Positions 17,569 to 25,628 of a stretch of 64,000 bases of DNA are shown piece after piece. Within the stretch, counting starts at the first letter, position 1. Every line of letters begins with the position of its first letter. The translations under genes and the position numbers were made by a program. The notes under the pieces are model-generated. The model was not told the origin of the DNA, ran no database searches, and saw only the letters and a program-made list of their open reading frames with translations. Origin of the DNA: Eggerthellaceae bacterium (lineage in GTDB: Bacteria > Actinomycetota > Coriobacteriia > Coriobacteriales > Eggerthellaceae); the NCBI GenBank assembly GCA_017432445.1, contig JAFRJC010000137.1, positions 1 through 64,000 on the forward strand, read 5' to 3'.

Positions 17569-18597
17569 ATGACAGCCCTGGGTATCTTGTGGTACTTCCT
17601 CATCTTCCTGCTGATTGCGGGCTATTTCGTGTTCGACGGTTTCGACCTCGGCGCAGGCGTGCTCTATCCCTTCCTGGCAAAGACCGACGAAGAGAAGGAG
17701 CTCGTGCGCCACAGCATCGGCCCGGTATGGGACGGTAACGAGGTATGGCTCCTCACGGCCGGCGGTGCCCTGTTCGCGGCTTTCGCGCCAGCCTATGCCA
17801 CCACGTTTTCGGGGTTCTATCTGGCCATCATGCTCGTACTGTTCGGGCTTATCCTGCGTGGCGTCTCGGTCGAATATGCCAGCAGGGATCGTGATTGGTC
17901 CAAGCTGTGGAACGCTTGCTTCTTCGTTGGCTCGCTGCTTCCGGCTCTCCTGTTCGGCGTTGCGGTAGGCAACATCTACGCGGGCATTCCCATGGACGCC
18001 GCTGGAAACTACATCGGCATTCCGCTGCTCGGTCTCGTGACTCCCTTCACGCTCCTATGCGGGCTTTTGGGTCTCGCCATGTTCATCGTGGCAGGTGCAT
18101 CTTGGATTTCCCTGAAGGCACCCCTCGATTCGGAACTCAGGCAGCGTGCCGTGAAGTTCCGCTTCGTGGGGCAGCTTGCTGCTGCGGTCCTGTTCGTCCT
18201 CGTTTCAGTTTATGGGCACTTCCTCATCCATCCCGTTATGGAGCCATCGCTTGTAATCGTGCGCTTCATCTTTGCCATCCTGTTCGTCGTGGCCTTGATG
18301 GGCTCCATCGTGTACGGTCGCAATGGAGAGCGGGACCTGCATGCGTTCCTCGCCCAGGCCGTTGCTGCCGTCGCTTTGGTGTTCTTGCTGGCCACGTCCA
18401 TGTTCCCCAACTTGGTCGTTGCGTCGGCCGGCAGTATCGGTCCTGCCGTCACCGTGGCCACTGCTGCTTCTTCCGATACGGCGCTCGGTTGGATGACGGG
18501 CATAGCGTGCGTAGGCGTGCCGCTCGTTCTGGTGTATCACGTCTTTGCTTACCGCACATTCAGAGGTCGTCTGAAGCTCGGAGATCGCTACGAGTAG
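17569..18597 (+). CDS. cydB: Cytochrome bd quinol oxidase subunit II
   Basis: A 342-residue, eight-helix partner of CydA. The opening 'ILWYFLIFLLIAGYFVFDGFD' and 'DLGAGVLYPFLAKTDEEKEL' with 'GPVWDGNEVWLLTAGGALFA' are the classic CydB signatures. The start is ATG at 17569, overlapping the cydA stop region, with GGTGGTGAG as a weak ribosome site; an upstream in-frame GTG at 17557 is less likely. A terminator hairpin follows the stop codon. Confidence 0.96.
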   Translation: MTALGILWYFLIFLLIAGYFVFDGFDLGAGVLYPFLAKTDEEKELVRHSIGPVWDGNEVWLLTAGGALFAAFAPAYATTFSGFYLAIMLVLFGLILRGVSVEYASRDRDWSKLWNACFFVGSLLPALLFGVAVGNIYAGIPMDAAGNYIGIPLLGLVTPFTLLCGLLGLAMFIVAGASWISLKAPLDSELRQRAVKFRFVGQLAAAVLFVLVSVYGHFLIHPVMEPSLVIVRFIFAILFVVALMGSIVYGRNGERDLHAFLAQAVAAVALVFLLATSMFPNLVVASAGSIGPAVTVATAASSDTALGWMTGIACVGVPLVLVYHVFAYRTFRGRLKLGDRYE

Positions 18598-18632
18598 CGC
18601 AAAGCTGACAGTCACTCAACCCAAAGGACAGC

Positions 18633-18656
18633 GCGGGTCGGCATGAGCCGGCCCGC
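18633..18656 (+). terminator. Terminator of cydAB
   Basis: GCGGGTCGGC (18633-18642), loop ATGA, then GCCGGCCCGC (18647-18656): a 10-bp stem with one G-U pair, 36 bases after the cydB stop and followed by ACCGTTTAATT. Confidence 0.7.
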
Positions 18657-18806
18657 ACCGTTTAATTGGCACTCGGTTATCCCAGGGAAACCGCTCAGTG
18701 GTGGCGATTTCATTTAGAGCTACCTCTAACCCGAGGCATGGTTTGGTTACGAACGCCGACGGGGCGCTACATGTGAATCAAGCACGGTCAAGATGTGTGC
18801 TAGAGT

Positions 18807-19556
18807 ATGCATATGAAACTTCCGAACTTGCCATATCCAAGTCCCGATCCGAATTCGCCGCACGCGCCGGTTTGGACTCCTTCTCAGTTCAAAGACGCCA
18901 AACCCAACATCTTCAAGGGACATCCGCTGGAAGTTTACTCGCTCGGCGAAACCATAGCCAATGCCGTCTCGAACGGCGTGGCTGCCGCACTGTCGATCGC
19001 TGGGCTTGTCATCCTCGTGGTCACGGCAGTTCTGCACGGAGGGGGCGTACGCGTTTTGGCTGCGCTTGCGTTCTCGGTGCCGATGCTGCTGGCTTTTCTC
19101 ATGTCGACGCTTTACCATGCCTTGCCCGGAGAAACGCCGAAGCGCGTATTCAAGGTGCTCGGCCATGATTTCGTATTCTTCTATATTGCAGGCGCTGTCA
19201 CCCCGTATTGCGTGCTTTTGCTCGGCGAAACGAATGGCATGGTGCTGTGCAGCATCGAATGGACGCTAGCCGTTGCAGGCGTGCTCATCGAATCAATTTG
19301 GCTGTCGCGCCCGAAGTGGGTCCCGTTGGTTTTGTGCGGGGCCATGTTCGTCGCAGGCTTGGCATTTGCCCCTTCGCTTGCCGCGGTTTTGCCTCCGGCG
19401 GGCTGGTGGCTGCTCGTGGCTGCCGTCATCTGCTTCTGCCTGGGAATCGTGTTCTACCTCTTGCGCAGGTTCCCGTATCTGTGGTTCGTGTCGCACCTAG
19501 TCGTGTTGGGCGGATCAATTTGCTTGTTTTTGTCTGTGGCGCTGTTCGTGATTTAG
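18807..19556 (+). CDS. PAQR family membrane protein (hemolysin III type)
   Basis: A 249-residue, seven-helix protein. 'SLGETIANAVSNGVAAALS' followed by 'VPMLLAFLMSTLYHALP' matches the PAQR/HlyIII family, whose conserved Ser, Asp and His residues coordinate a metal; the SxxxH (STLYHA) and 'HDFVFFYIAGAVTPYC' motifs are present, while the final HxxxH motif is only partly visible ('FVSHLVVLGG'). Bacterial members are thought to act on membrane lipids; the activity is not proven. The start is ATG at 18807 (an in-frame ATG at 18813 is possible) without a clear ribosome site. The next gene begins 9 bases after its stop. Confidence 0.82.
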   Translation: MHMKLPNLPYPSPDPNSPHAPVWTPSQFKDAKPNIFKGHPLEVYSLGETIANAVSNGVAAALSIAGLVILVVTAVLHGGGVRVLAALAFSVPMLLAFLMSTLYHALPGETPKRVFKVLGHDFVFFYIAGAVTPYCVLLLGETNGMVLCSIEWTLAVAGVLIESIWLSRPKWVPLVLCGAMFVAGLAFAPSLAAVLPPAGWWLLVAAVICFCLGIVFYLLRRFPYLWFVSHLVVLGGSICLFLSVALFVI

Positions 19557-19565
19557 GAGTATTCG

Positions 19566-20408
19566 ATGTCAAAAGACGCACGGGAGGGCGATAGTCCCAA
19601 ACCCGGTTTTCTGGAGGGCTTGAAGGAAGCGTTTGGGCGGGGGAAACGCCAGGTTTCCGAAGACGAGATCAAAGAGCTCGTCGACGATGCGGACGAGCTG
19701 CTCGAAGACGAAAAGCGCATGATCGGCGAGATTCTCGACTTGGATGAACTCACAGTTAGCGACGTCATGCAACCCCGCGTTGACATCATTGCCGTAGAAG
19801 ATGACGAGAGCGTTCGCGCGGCGCTCGACCGCATGAGAGGCACGGGCTATTCGCGCCTCCCCGTATACCATGAAGGACTCGACCACATCATCGGCATCGT
19901 GCACTACAAAGATCTCATCCCAGCGGTTTTGGATGGAGAAGTGGACGGGCCGGTTACCGAGTACATGCACGACGCGTTGTTCGTTCCAGAGACCAAGGAT
20001 CTTTTCCCTCTGCTCTCCGAGATGCAAACGAATCGGCAACAGATGGCCATAGTGGTAGACGAGTATGGTGGCACCGATGGTTTAATAACTCTCGAGGATA
20101 TCGTGGAGGAAATCGTCGGCGACATCATCGACGAGACCGATTCCGAGGCGCCTTATGTGACTGAAGTGGCTCCCGGGGAATGGCGGGCAGATGGCCGTTT
20201 TCCCGTTGAGTCGGCTTTGGAGCTGGGATGGCCTGTTGTTGAATCGGACCAGTACGAGACCATCGCTGGTTGGTTGCTCGACACTGTGGATGCCGTGCCC
20301 CAACTTGGCGACGAGTTCGTTGTCGATGGATATCGCTTTAAAGTGTGTACCATGCGCCGTCGACGCATCAGCAGCCTCCATGTGACCCGGTTGGAGCAAG
20401 AGGAATAA
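19566..20408 (+). CDS. CBS-domain protein of HlyC/CorC type
   Basis: A 280-residue cytoplasmic protein with GGAG 10 bases after the PAQR stop. It has an acidic N-terminus, two CBS domains (about 60-180, 'MQPRVDIIAVEDDESVRAAL' and 'TEYMHDALFVPETKD'), and then the CorC/HlyC-associated domain (about 195-275, 'GEWRADGRFPVESALELG'). It lacks the DUF21 membrane domain of the larger CNNM/TlyC Mg2+/Co2+ proteins and resembles soluble CorC (about 290 residues). A role in divalent cation handling or envelope integrity is known for the family, not shown here. It follows the PAQR gene as an operon. Confidence 0.85.
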   Translation: MSKDAREGDSPKPGFLEGLKEAFGRGKRQVSEDEIKELVDDADELLEDEKRMIGEILDLDELTVSDVMQPRVDIIAVEDDESVRAALDRMRGTGYSRLPVYHEGLDHIIGIVHYKDLIPAVLDGEVDGPVTEYMHDALFVPETKDLFPLLSEMQTNRQQMAIVVDEYGGTDGLITLEDIVEEIVGDIIDETDSEAPYVTEVAPGEWRADGRFPVESALELGWPVVESDQYETIAGWLLDTVDAVPQLGDEFVVDGYRFKVCTMRRRRISSLHVTRLEQEE

Positions 20409-20444
20409 GCTAGGCGCTTTCATGGCGCCAAGAGGGTTGGCGGT

Positions 20445-21257
20445 TTGGCGACCATGGAGCGGCAATCGTTGAAACTTCAGTTAAGCCGTTCGCAGAATGC
20501 CTGCCTTGGAGGCGTTTGCGCTGGTTTGGCTGAGCATTTTGACCTTGACCCTATCGTCGTGCGTATCCTTGCCATCCTGATTGCGGCTATCACGTTGGGA
20601 TTGGGCGCCATAGTTTATATAGTTCTATGGGCTGTTCTTCCGCTCGGCCCTCCTCAATACACGCCGTTCGATGTTTCTCCCGAGCAAGCTGAGTCGATCG
20701 CCTACGGATGCGTTGACTGCGCGTCCCATGCCGATGGCAATCGTGACGCAGAGGGGCTTTCCATCGTGATCTGGCTGGCCATCGTCGTGTGTCTGGTGAT
20801 GCTCTTCCTCCTAGTGGCGCTGAACATTTCACCTATGGTGAGCGGATCACGTTGGTGGCAGTTCTGGCCGGCGGCCTTTGTCATAGGGGGCGTATGCCTG
20901 GTGGTGGTGCCGCTGAAAGGGCAGAGGCAGATGGCCTGGCATGCACTTGGCGTGGTCATTGTCGCGTTAGCGACGGCGTGCCTGCCCATGAGCTTGGGGA
21001 TTGTTTCATGGCGAACCCTAGCTCTTGCGCTTAGGCATCTATGGCCTATCGTCGTATTGGCGGTTGTGCTCTATGGCGTGGGGTTGCATCGGTCGAACAG
21101 CGCTCTAGCAGTGGTGGCCGCTTTGCTCATGGTTGTATTCTGCCTTGTGATGCTGACGTCTTTTATCGTTCCGGGAGACGTAGCGCACTTGCTGATTTTC
21201 ATGCCCGATGGCCGCTCCCTGCGTATCGCCCTGGCAAGCGCGTTGCCGTTTTTCTAA
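20445..21257 (+). CDS. PspC domain membrane protein
   Basis: A 270-residue membrane protein. Residues about 10-70 are a PspC domain: 'LSRSQNACLGGVCAGLAEHF', 'DLDPIVVRILAI' and a helix ending 'YIVLWAVLPLGP'. Six further hydrophobic segments follow, resembling a DUF5668/LiaF-type membrane region. PspC proteins respond to envelope stress in E. coli; the role here is inferred. The TTG at 20445 is chosen because AGAGGG lies about 8 bases ahead; an ATG at 20454 has worse spacing. It lies 36 bases after the CBS gene and may belong to that operon. Confidence 0.78.
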   Translation: MATMERQSLKLQLSRSQNACLGGVCAGLAEHFDLDPIVVRILAILIAAITLGLGAIVYIVLWAVLPLGPPQYTPFDVSPEQAESIAYGCVDCASHADGNRDAEGLSIVIWLAIVVCLVMLFLLVALNISPMVSGSRWWQFWPAAFVIGGVCLVVVPLKGQRQMAWHALGVVIVALATACLPMSLGIVSWRTLALALRHLWPIVVLAVVLYGVGLHRSNSALAVVAALLMVVFCLVMLTSFIVPGDVAHLLIFMPDGRSLRIALASALPFF

Positions 21258-21392
21258 ACGACGCTCATTTGCAATCGTTCAGGATGAAACATGGATGCGA
21301 AGGCTTAGAACGGGTGATTATGGGATCGCCTTAATCTTGAAGGGCATGCTAGTTCGCCAATCTAATCGATTTACGCGCGGGTTGCGAGGCGT

Positions 21393-21516
21393 CCGTTTGT
21401 TCGCGTTTTTCAAAACAGCCGTTTTCGAAATGTTGGGGATTGCGGCAAGCAGACGCAATATTTAGTGCCAAAAAAGCTTGCCGACAATGCCCCGCGTACT
21501 CCAATCGAACAAACGG
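21393..21516. repeat. Nested inverted repeats (REP-like element or structured RNA)
   Basis: An outer perfect 11-bp pair, CCGTTTGTTCG (21393-21403) with CGAACAAACGG (21506-21516), encloses an inner imperfect pair, GGGGATTGCGGCAAGC (21435-21450) with its near complement (21476-21493), plus a small TTCAAAAC/GTTTTCGAA stem at about 21409-21429. The whole folds as a branched hairpin of about 124 bases. Its role is unknown. Confidence 0.6.
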
Positions 21517-21577
21517 TGAAGGGCTACTCCACAAAAAATTGCAGACCAGAGGGGGTGTGCGGTAAAATATCGCCCAT

Positions 21578-21596
21578 GCGATGGCTTCCCCATCGC
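21578..21596 (+). promoter_or_regulatory. 5'-leader hairpin upstream of the lysozyme-like gene
   Basis: GCGATGG (21578-21584), loop CTTCC, CCATCGC (21590-21596): a 7-bp stem that ends 2 bases before the GAGGA ribosome site of the gene starting at 21612. It may stabilise the leader or influence ribosome loading. Confidence 0.4.
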
Positions 21597-21611
21597 GTGA
21601 GGATTTGAAAT

Positions 21612-22508
21612 ATGAGTCGGAAACAGCCTAAACGTACAGCCGGCAATGTGGTCCTAAAAGCCATGGCCGGCGTTTTTATTTGCGCCCTTATTTGCGGGGT
21701 TGGCTTCAGTGTGGCCTCGGCAGATTCGTCGGATGATGTCGCGCGTGCAGGCGGTCTTGGATTCGACGAAGCAACCCAGGTCGCGACTTCTTCTACCCAA
21801 CACCAAGTTTCCGATGTCGCCTCCGACGAGCAGTACATCGAGCAATCTGCCCTCGCAGCTACCTCCGCGCGCACTATCGATGCGGGTCTCGAGCTAATCG
21901 CGGAAAAGGAGGAGGCTGAACGCCAGCGCATTGCCGCCGAGAAGGAAGCCGAGCGCAAGCGCATAGAGGCCGAGAAGGAAGCCGAGCGCCAGCGGCTCGA
22001 AGAAGAGCGCAAGCGCATCGAGGCCGAAAACGCTGCGGCCCTCGAGCGCGTGGCAGCTAATATGGCGCGCCAAGGCGTTTACGCTTCCGAAGGCTCGGCA
22101 GAAGGACGTTACGAGTACGGACTTCCCGCTGTTGACTGGACGGTTGGTCGCCAGGCTTTCGTCGAAGAGTGGACGGCGCGCATCGATAGTTACCTTTCCG
22201 GTTCGGCCCTCGCGGGTTATGGCTATGCTTTTGCGGAGGCCGCTTGGGATAACGGCGTCGATCCACGCTGGTCTCCTGCTATTTCGGCAACAGAGAGCGG
22301 GAGAGGCTCCGTGTGCTTCCTGCCCTGCAACGCGTGGGGATGGGGCGAGTCGTCTTGGGGAGATTGGGATAGCGCCATTCGCGCCCATGTTGTCGGTCTC
22401 GCGAATGGATATGGCTACAGCATCACCTACTCGGCAGCGTCGGTATACTGCCCTCCGAACACCGATTTCTGGTATTCGAACACCTTCGATCAGATGTCAT
22501 GGATGTAG
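21612..22508 (+). CDS. Secreted coiled-coil protein with lysozyme-like C-terminal domain
   Basis: A 298-residue exported protein. An N-terminal signal/anchor helix (MAGVFICALICGVGFSVASA, about 18-38) is followed by a short linker, then a highly charged repetitive coiled coil (about 95-155) built of 'RIEAEKEAERQR' units. The C-terminal 120 residues (from WTARIDSYLSGS) contain 'PRWSPAISATESGRGSVCF', 'CNAWGWGES' and 'AIRAHVVGLANGYGYS', a lysozyme/transglycosylase-like fold found in Gram-positive surface hydrolases, with the likely catalytic Glu in ATESG. A role in peptidoglycan turnover is likely. The ATG is preceded by GAGGA. The gene stands alone. Confidence 0.78.
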   Translation: MSRKQPKRTAGNVVLKAMAGVFICALICGVGFSVASADSSDDVARAGGLGFDEATQVATSSTQHQVSDVASDEQYIEQSALAATSARTIDAGLELIAEKEEAERQRIAAEKEAERKRIEAEKEAERQRLEEERKRIEAENAAALERVAANMARQGVYASEGSAEGRYEYGLPAVDWTVGRQAFVEEWTARIDSYLSGSALAGYGYAFAEAAWDNGVDPRWSPAISATESGRGSVCFLPCNAWGWGESSWGDWDSAIRAHVVGLANGYGYSITYSAASVYCPPNTDFWYSNTFDQMSWM

Positions 22509-22609
22509 ACCGCGAAATGAGGCCGAATCGCTTACGCGCAGTTCCGATAGCCCAGAAAAAGGTGAGCGGAAGACCCGCACCCCTTCTCTAAGCATTTGAA
22601 AGGATAGCT

Positions 22610-23269
22610 ATGCGCAATGTGATCGTAGTCGGTTGCGGACGCGTCGGATCGAGGCTCGCCGACATGCTCTCAGATGCCGGCGCAAACGTGTGTGTAGTCG
22701 ATTGGCGCGCAGAGGCCTTCAACAATTTGGGGCGTAGCTTCAACGGCTCCACGGTCCAAGGCATCGGCTACGATGAGGACACTCTTGTGAAAGCTGGCGT
22801 AGAAGACTGTGACGTTGTTGCCGCGGTAACCCAAAATGACAACGCCAACCTCATGGTAACCGAGGTGGCAAGCCGTCTGTACGGAGTGCCGCACGTCATT
22901 GCCCGCCTCTACAATCACGACCACGAACGTGCTTACATGCAATTGGGCATCGACTACGTGTGCGGAACCACGCTCGTCGCCGAAGAGGTTTTCAGCAAGG
23001 CGCTTGCAGGCCATGGCTCGCACATCGATTCCTTCGGCGATTACGAGGTGCTGCGTTTCTCGATGGATTTGGCTTGGCACGAGCGCAAGGCAATCCGTGT
23101 GGGCGAGATCGAGCGGGATCACGACATACGCATCATTGCTTTCGAGCGCAAAGACGGATCGGCATCTTCGATTCCAACGGGCGAGTCTACTCTGTATCAT
23201 GGCGATACGGTTCTCGCGTGCGTGCATCACAACCTCGTGGATGCTTTCTCGAAATACATCCAGTCGTAA
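22610..23269 (+). CDS. TrkA-type NAD-binding K+ channel/uptake regulator, first copy
   Basis: A 219-residue cytoplasmic protein with an N-terminal Rossmann RCK domain (VVGCGRVGSRLADML, with the nucleotide-binding Asp in CVVDWR) and a C-terminal TrkA-C domain from about residue 140. Such proteins gate Trk/Ktr potassium uptake in response to nucleotides. AAAGGA lies upstream. A second, similar gene follows 11 bases after the stop. No TrkH/KtrB membrane subunit lies in the window, so the partner must be elsewhere. Confidence 0.88.
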   Translation: MRNVIVVGCGRVGSRLADMLSDAGANVCVVDWRAEAFNNLGRSFNGSTVQGIGYDEDTLVKAGVEDCDVVAAVTQNDNANLMVTEVASRLYGVPHVIARLYNHDHERAYMQLGIDYVCGTTLVAEEVFSKALAGHGSHIDSFGDYEVLRFSMDLAWHERKAIRVGEIERDHDIRIIAFERKDGSASSIPTGESTLYHGDTVLACVHHNLVDAFSKYIQS

Positions 23270-23280
23270 GAGAGGGTCGC

Positions 23281-23952
23281 ATGTACATCATCATTACGGG
23301 TGGCGGCAAGGTTGGCGAATATCTGGCGACCGTTTTGCTGCGAAGCGGCAACGAAGTGGCCATTATCGAGCGCGATGTGAAAGTGGCTGACAAGCTCTCC
23401 ATGATCCTGCAGGGGCGCTACCTCATCATTCGCGGCGATGGTTGCGACTCCCGCTACCAGGAAGACGCCGGGATTCGCAAAGCCGACGTGTTCGTGGCGG
23501 CTACCGGCCAAGACGACAACAACCTCGTGGCTTGCGAAATCGCTTCACGCATTTACAATGTGCCGCGTTGCATTGCCCGCGTGAACGCCCCGAAAAACCA
23601 GCGTATCTTCCGAGCCCTCGACATCGAGTGCATTTCTTCGACCGAGATGATTGCGAATCTCATTGAAGAAGAAACACTCATGGGTTCGGTGAACGTCGTA
23701 TCCTCGCTCACGCATGGCAACGTCGTGCTCACAGAAATTGCCGTGCCGCACATGCACAACCACAGCAACGACGATGGTGTGCTCGCCTTCGACGTCGAGA
23801 TGCCCGAGAACAGCCTCATCGTGGCAGTGTCCTCGAAAGACGACGTGGAAGTAGTGGGAGAGAACACGCGCCTGTATCCTGGCGATACCGCCGTTATAGC
23901 CGCCGATCGCGACCAGGTAGCTGAAGTGCGCTCCGTCTTCCGCGAACTATAG
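23281..23952 (+). CDS. TrkA-type NAD-binding K+ channel/uptake regulator, second copy
   Basis: A 223-residue RCK protein starting 'MYIIITGGGKVGEYLATVLL' (GGGKVG nucleotide loop, acidic residue in IIERD), followed by a TrkA-C domain ('MPENSLIVAVSSKDDVEVVG'). The start is ATG at 23281; a longer frame from 22960 overlaps the first copy and was rejected. The pair most likely acts as two subunits or as regulators of two channels. They share a transcript, separated by 11 bases with AGAGGG ahead of the ATG. Confidence 0.88.
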   Translation: MYIIITGGGKVGEYLATVLLRSGNEVAIIERDVKVADKLSMILQGRYLIIRGDGCDSRYQEDAGIRKADVFVAATGQDDNNLVACEIASRIYNVPRCIARVNAPKNQRIFRALDIECISSTEMIANLIEEETLMGSVNVVSSLTHGNVVLTEIAVPHMHNHSNDDGVLAFDVEMPENSLIVAVSSKDDVEVVGENTRLYPGDTAVIAADRDQVAEVRSVFREL

Positions 23953-24119
23953 AAAGCATCAACTGCAAAATCGCTCACACTTTCGTCGTGTCCCGCGTAG
24001 CAAACAAGCTCTAGCATCACCAAGTCCTTCCCGGCCGATTTGCGATTGTTCACTCTGAAAGCGAGAGATCGTTTGGCGTGGTATCCTTGATTCACCACAT
24101 TAGGGGCTAGGAGGACTTC

Positions 24120-25463
24120 ATGATCAGTCGCTATACGCGCCCGGCTATGGGTCGCATCTGGGAAATGCAGAACAAGTTCGAGATTTGGAAAGAAATCGAA
24201 ATCTTGGCCTGCGAAGCGCAAGCCGAGTTAGGGGCGGCAGGCATCACGAAAGAGGAAGCTGCTTGGATCCGCGAGCATGCCGACTTCACCGTCGAGCGTA
24301 TCGACGAGATCGAACGCACGACGAACCATGACGTCATCTCCTTCCTCACCAACATGGCAGAATACATCGACGTCAATCTGCCGGAAGGCTGGGAGCCGCC
24401 GAGCCGTTGGGTGCATTACGGCATGACGAGCAGCGATTTGGGTGACATGGCCTTGTGCTATCAGATTACCCAGGCCTGCGACATCATCATCGACGACATC
24501 AAGCGTTTGGGCGAGATTTGCAAGGCGCGCGCCTTCGAGTTCAAAGACACGCTTTGCGTGGGTCGCACGCACGGCATTTCCGCCGAGCCCATGACCTTCG
24601 GCATGAAGTTCGGCAGCTGGGCGTGGATGCTGCGCCGCGATCTCACGCGCATGCAGGAAGCTCGCGCCATGATTGCGACGGGCGCCATCTCGGGTGCCGT
24701 GGGATCCTATTCCAGCATCGATCCTTTCGTGGAGGAATATGTTTGCGAGAAGCTCGGCCTTACGCCCGATCCGCTCTCCACCCAAGTTATCGCGCGCGAT
24801 CGTCACGCGCAGGTCATGTGCGCTCTTGCAACCGTGGCAGCCACCCTTGAGGCTATCGCCATGCAGGTGCGCTTGCTTCAACAGACCGATGTCATCGAAG
24901 CAGAGGAGCCGTTCAAGAAAGGCCAGAAGGGCTCATCGGCCATGCCGCACAAGCGCAATCCCATCACGGTGGAGCGCGTCTGCGGCCTCTCGCGCAACGT
25001 GAAAGCAAACGCTCAGGTGGCGCTCGACAACGTCGCATTGTGGTACGAGCGCGACATCAGCCACTCCGGCACCGAGCGCACGGCGCTGGCAGACAGCTTT
25101 ATTGCGCTGGACTATATGTTTGCAAAGATGGAACCATTGATGGAGGGGCTGTTCACCTATCCCGCAAAGATGGAGCACAACCTGTGGCGTACCCGCGGGC
25201 TCATCTTCAGTTCCAAGGTCATCCTTGCGCTCGTGCAAACGGGCATTACGCGCGAAGACGCCTATGTCATCGTGCAGCGTAACGCCATGAAGGTGTGGGA
25301 GGACATCCAAAACGCCGTCGACGGACCCACGTATCGCGAACGTCTGGAAGCCGATCCGGATTGCGCGTTGACAGCTGAGCAGCTCGACGAGATCTTCGAT
25401 CCCTGGGCATTCCTCACCCGCAAGGACGAAATCTTCAAGCGTCTGGAAGCTATGGAATTCTAG
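24120..25463 (+). CDS. purB: Adenylosuccinate lyase
   Basis: A 447-residue cytoplasmic enzyme that removes fumarate from SAICAR and from adenylosuccinate in purine synthesis. The family signature 'KGSSAMPHKRNPITVERV' lies near residue 270, the catalytic His in 'VGRTHGISAEPMTFG' and the 'HYGMTSSDLGDMA' substrate loop are all present. The length is standard. The ATG has GGAGG upstream. It stands alone, while purC lies 6 kb away on the other strand. Confidence 0.96.
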   Translation: MISRYTRPAMGRIWEMQNKFEIWKEIEILACEAQAELGAAGITKEEAAWIREHADFTVERIDEIERTTNHDVISFLTNMAEYIDVNLPEGWEPPSRWVHYGMTSSDLGDMALCYQITQACDIIIDDIKRLGEICKARAFEFKDTLCVGRTHGISAEPMTFGMKFGSWAWMLRRDLTRMQEARAMIATGAISGAVGSYSSIDPFVEEYVCEKLGLTPDPLSTQVIARDRHAQVMCALATVAATLEAIAMQVRLLQQTDVIEAEEPFKKGQKGSSAMPHKRNPITVERVCGLSRNVKANAQVALDNVALWYERDISHSGTERTALADSFIALDYMFAKMEPLMEGLFTYPAKMEHNLWRTRGLIFSSKVILALVQTGITREDAYVIVQRNAMKVWEDIQNAVDGPTYRERLEADPDCALTAEQLDEIFDPWAFLTRKDEIFKRLEAMEF

Positions 25464-25628
25464 CGTATGCCATGAAAAGGGATAGCGTTTAATCGGCGAG
25501 GCGAGACAGTGGAGTATGAGCGATTCTACAGGCACTTACTTCAAAACTGCATAGGTTAAGCCGAAGCCAAGCGAATACCCCACCGCCCCGCCTCGCCGGG
25601 TAGACTACGTGCGCTATCTATATACCTA

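Larger units (their letters stand above)
21258..21611. other. Intergenic region holding a folded repeat element
   Basis: 354 bases between the PspC gene and the lysozyme-like gene. It holds the nested inverted repeats at 21393-21516 and a small hairpin at 21578-21596 upstream of the next ribosome site. No coding potential is convincing on either strand. Confidence 0.5.
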
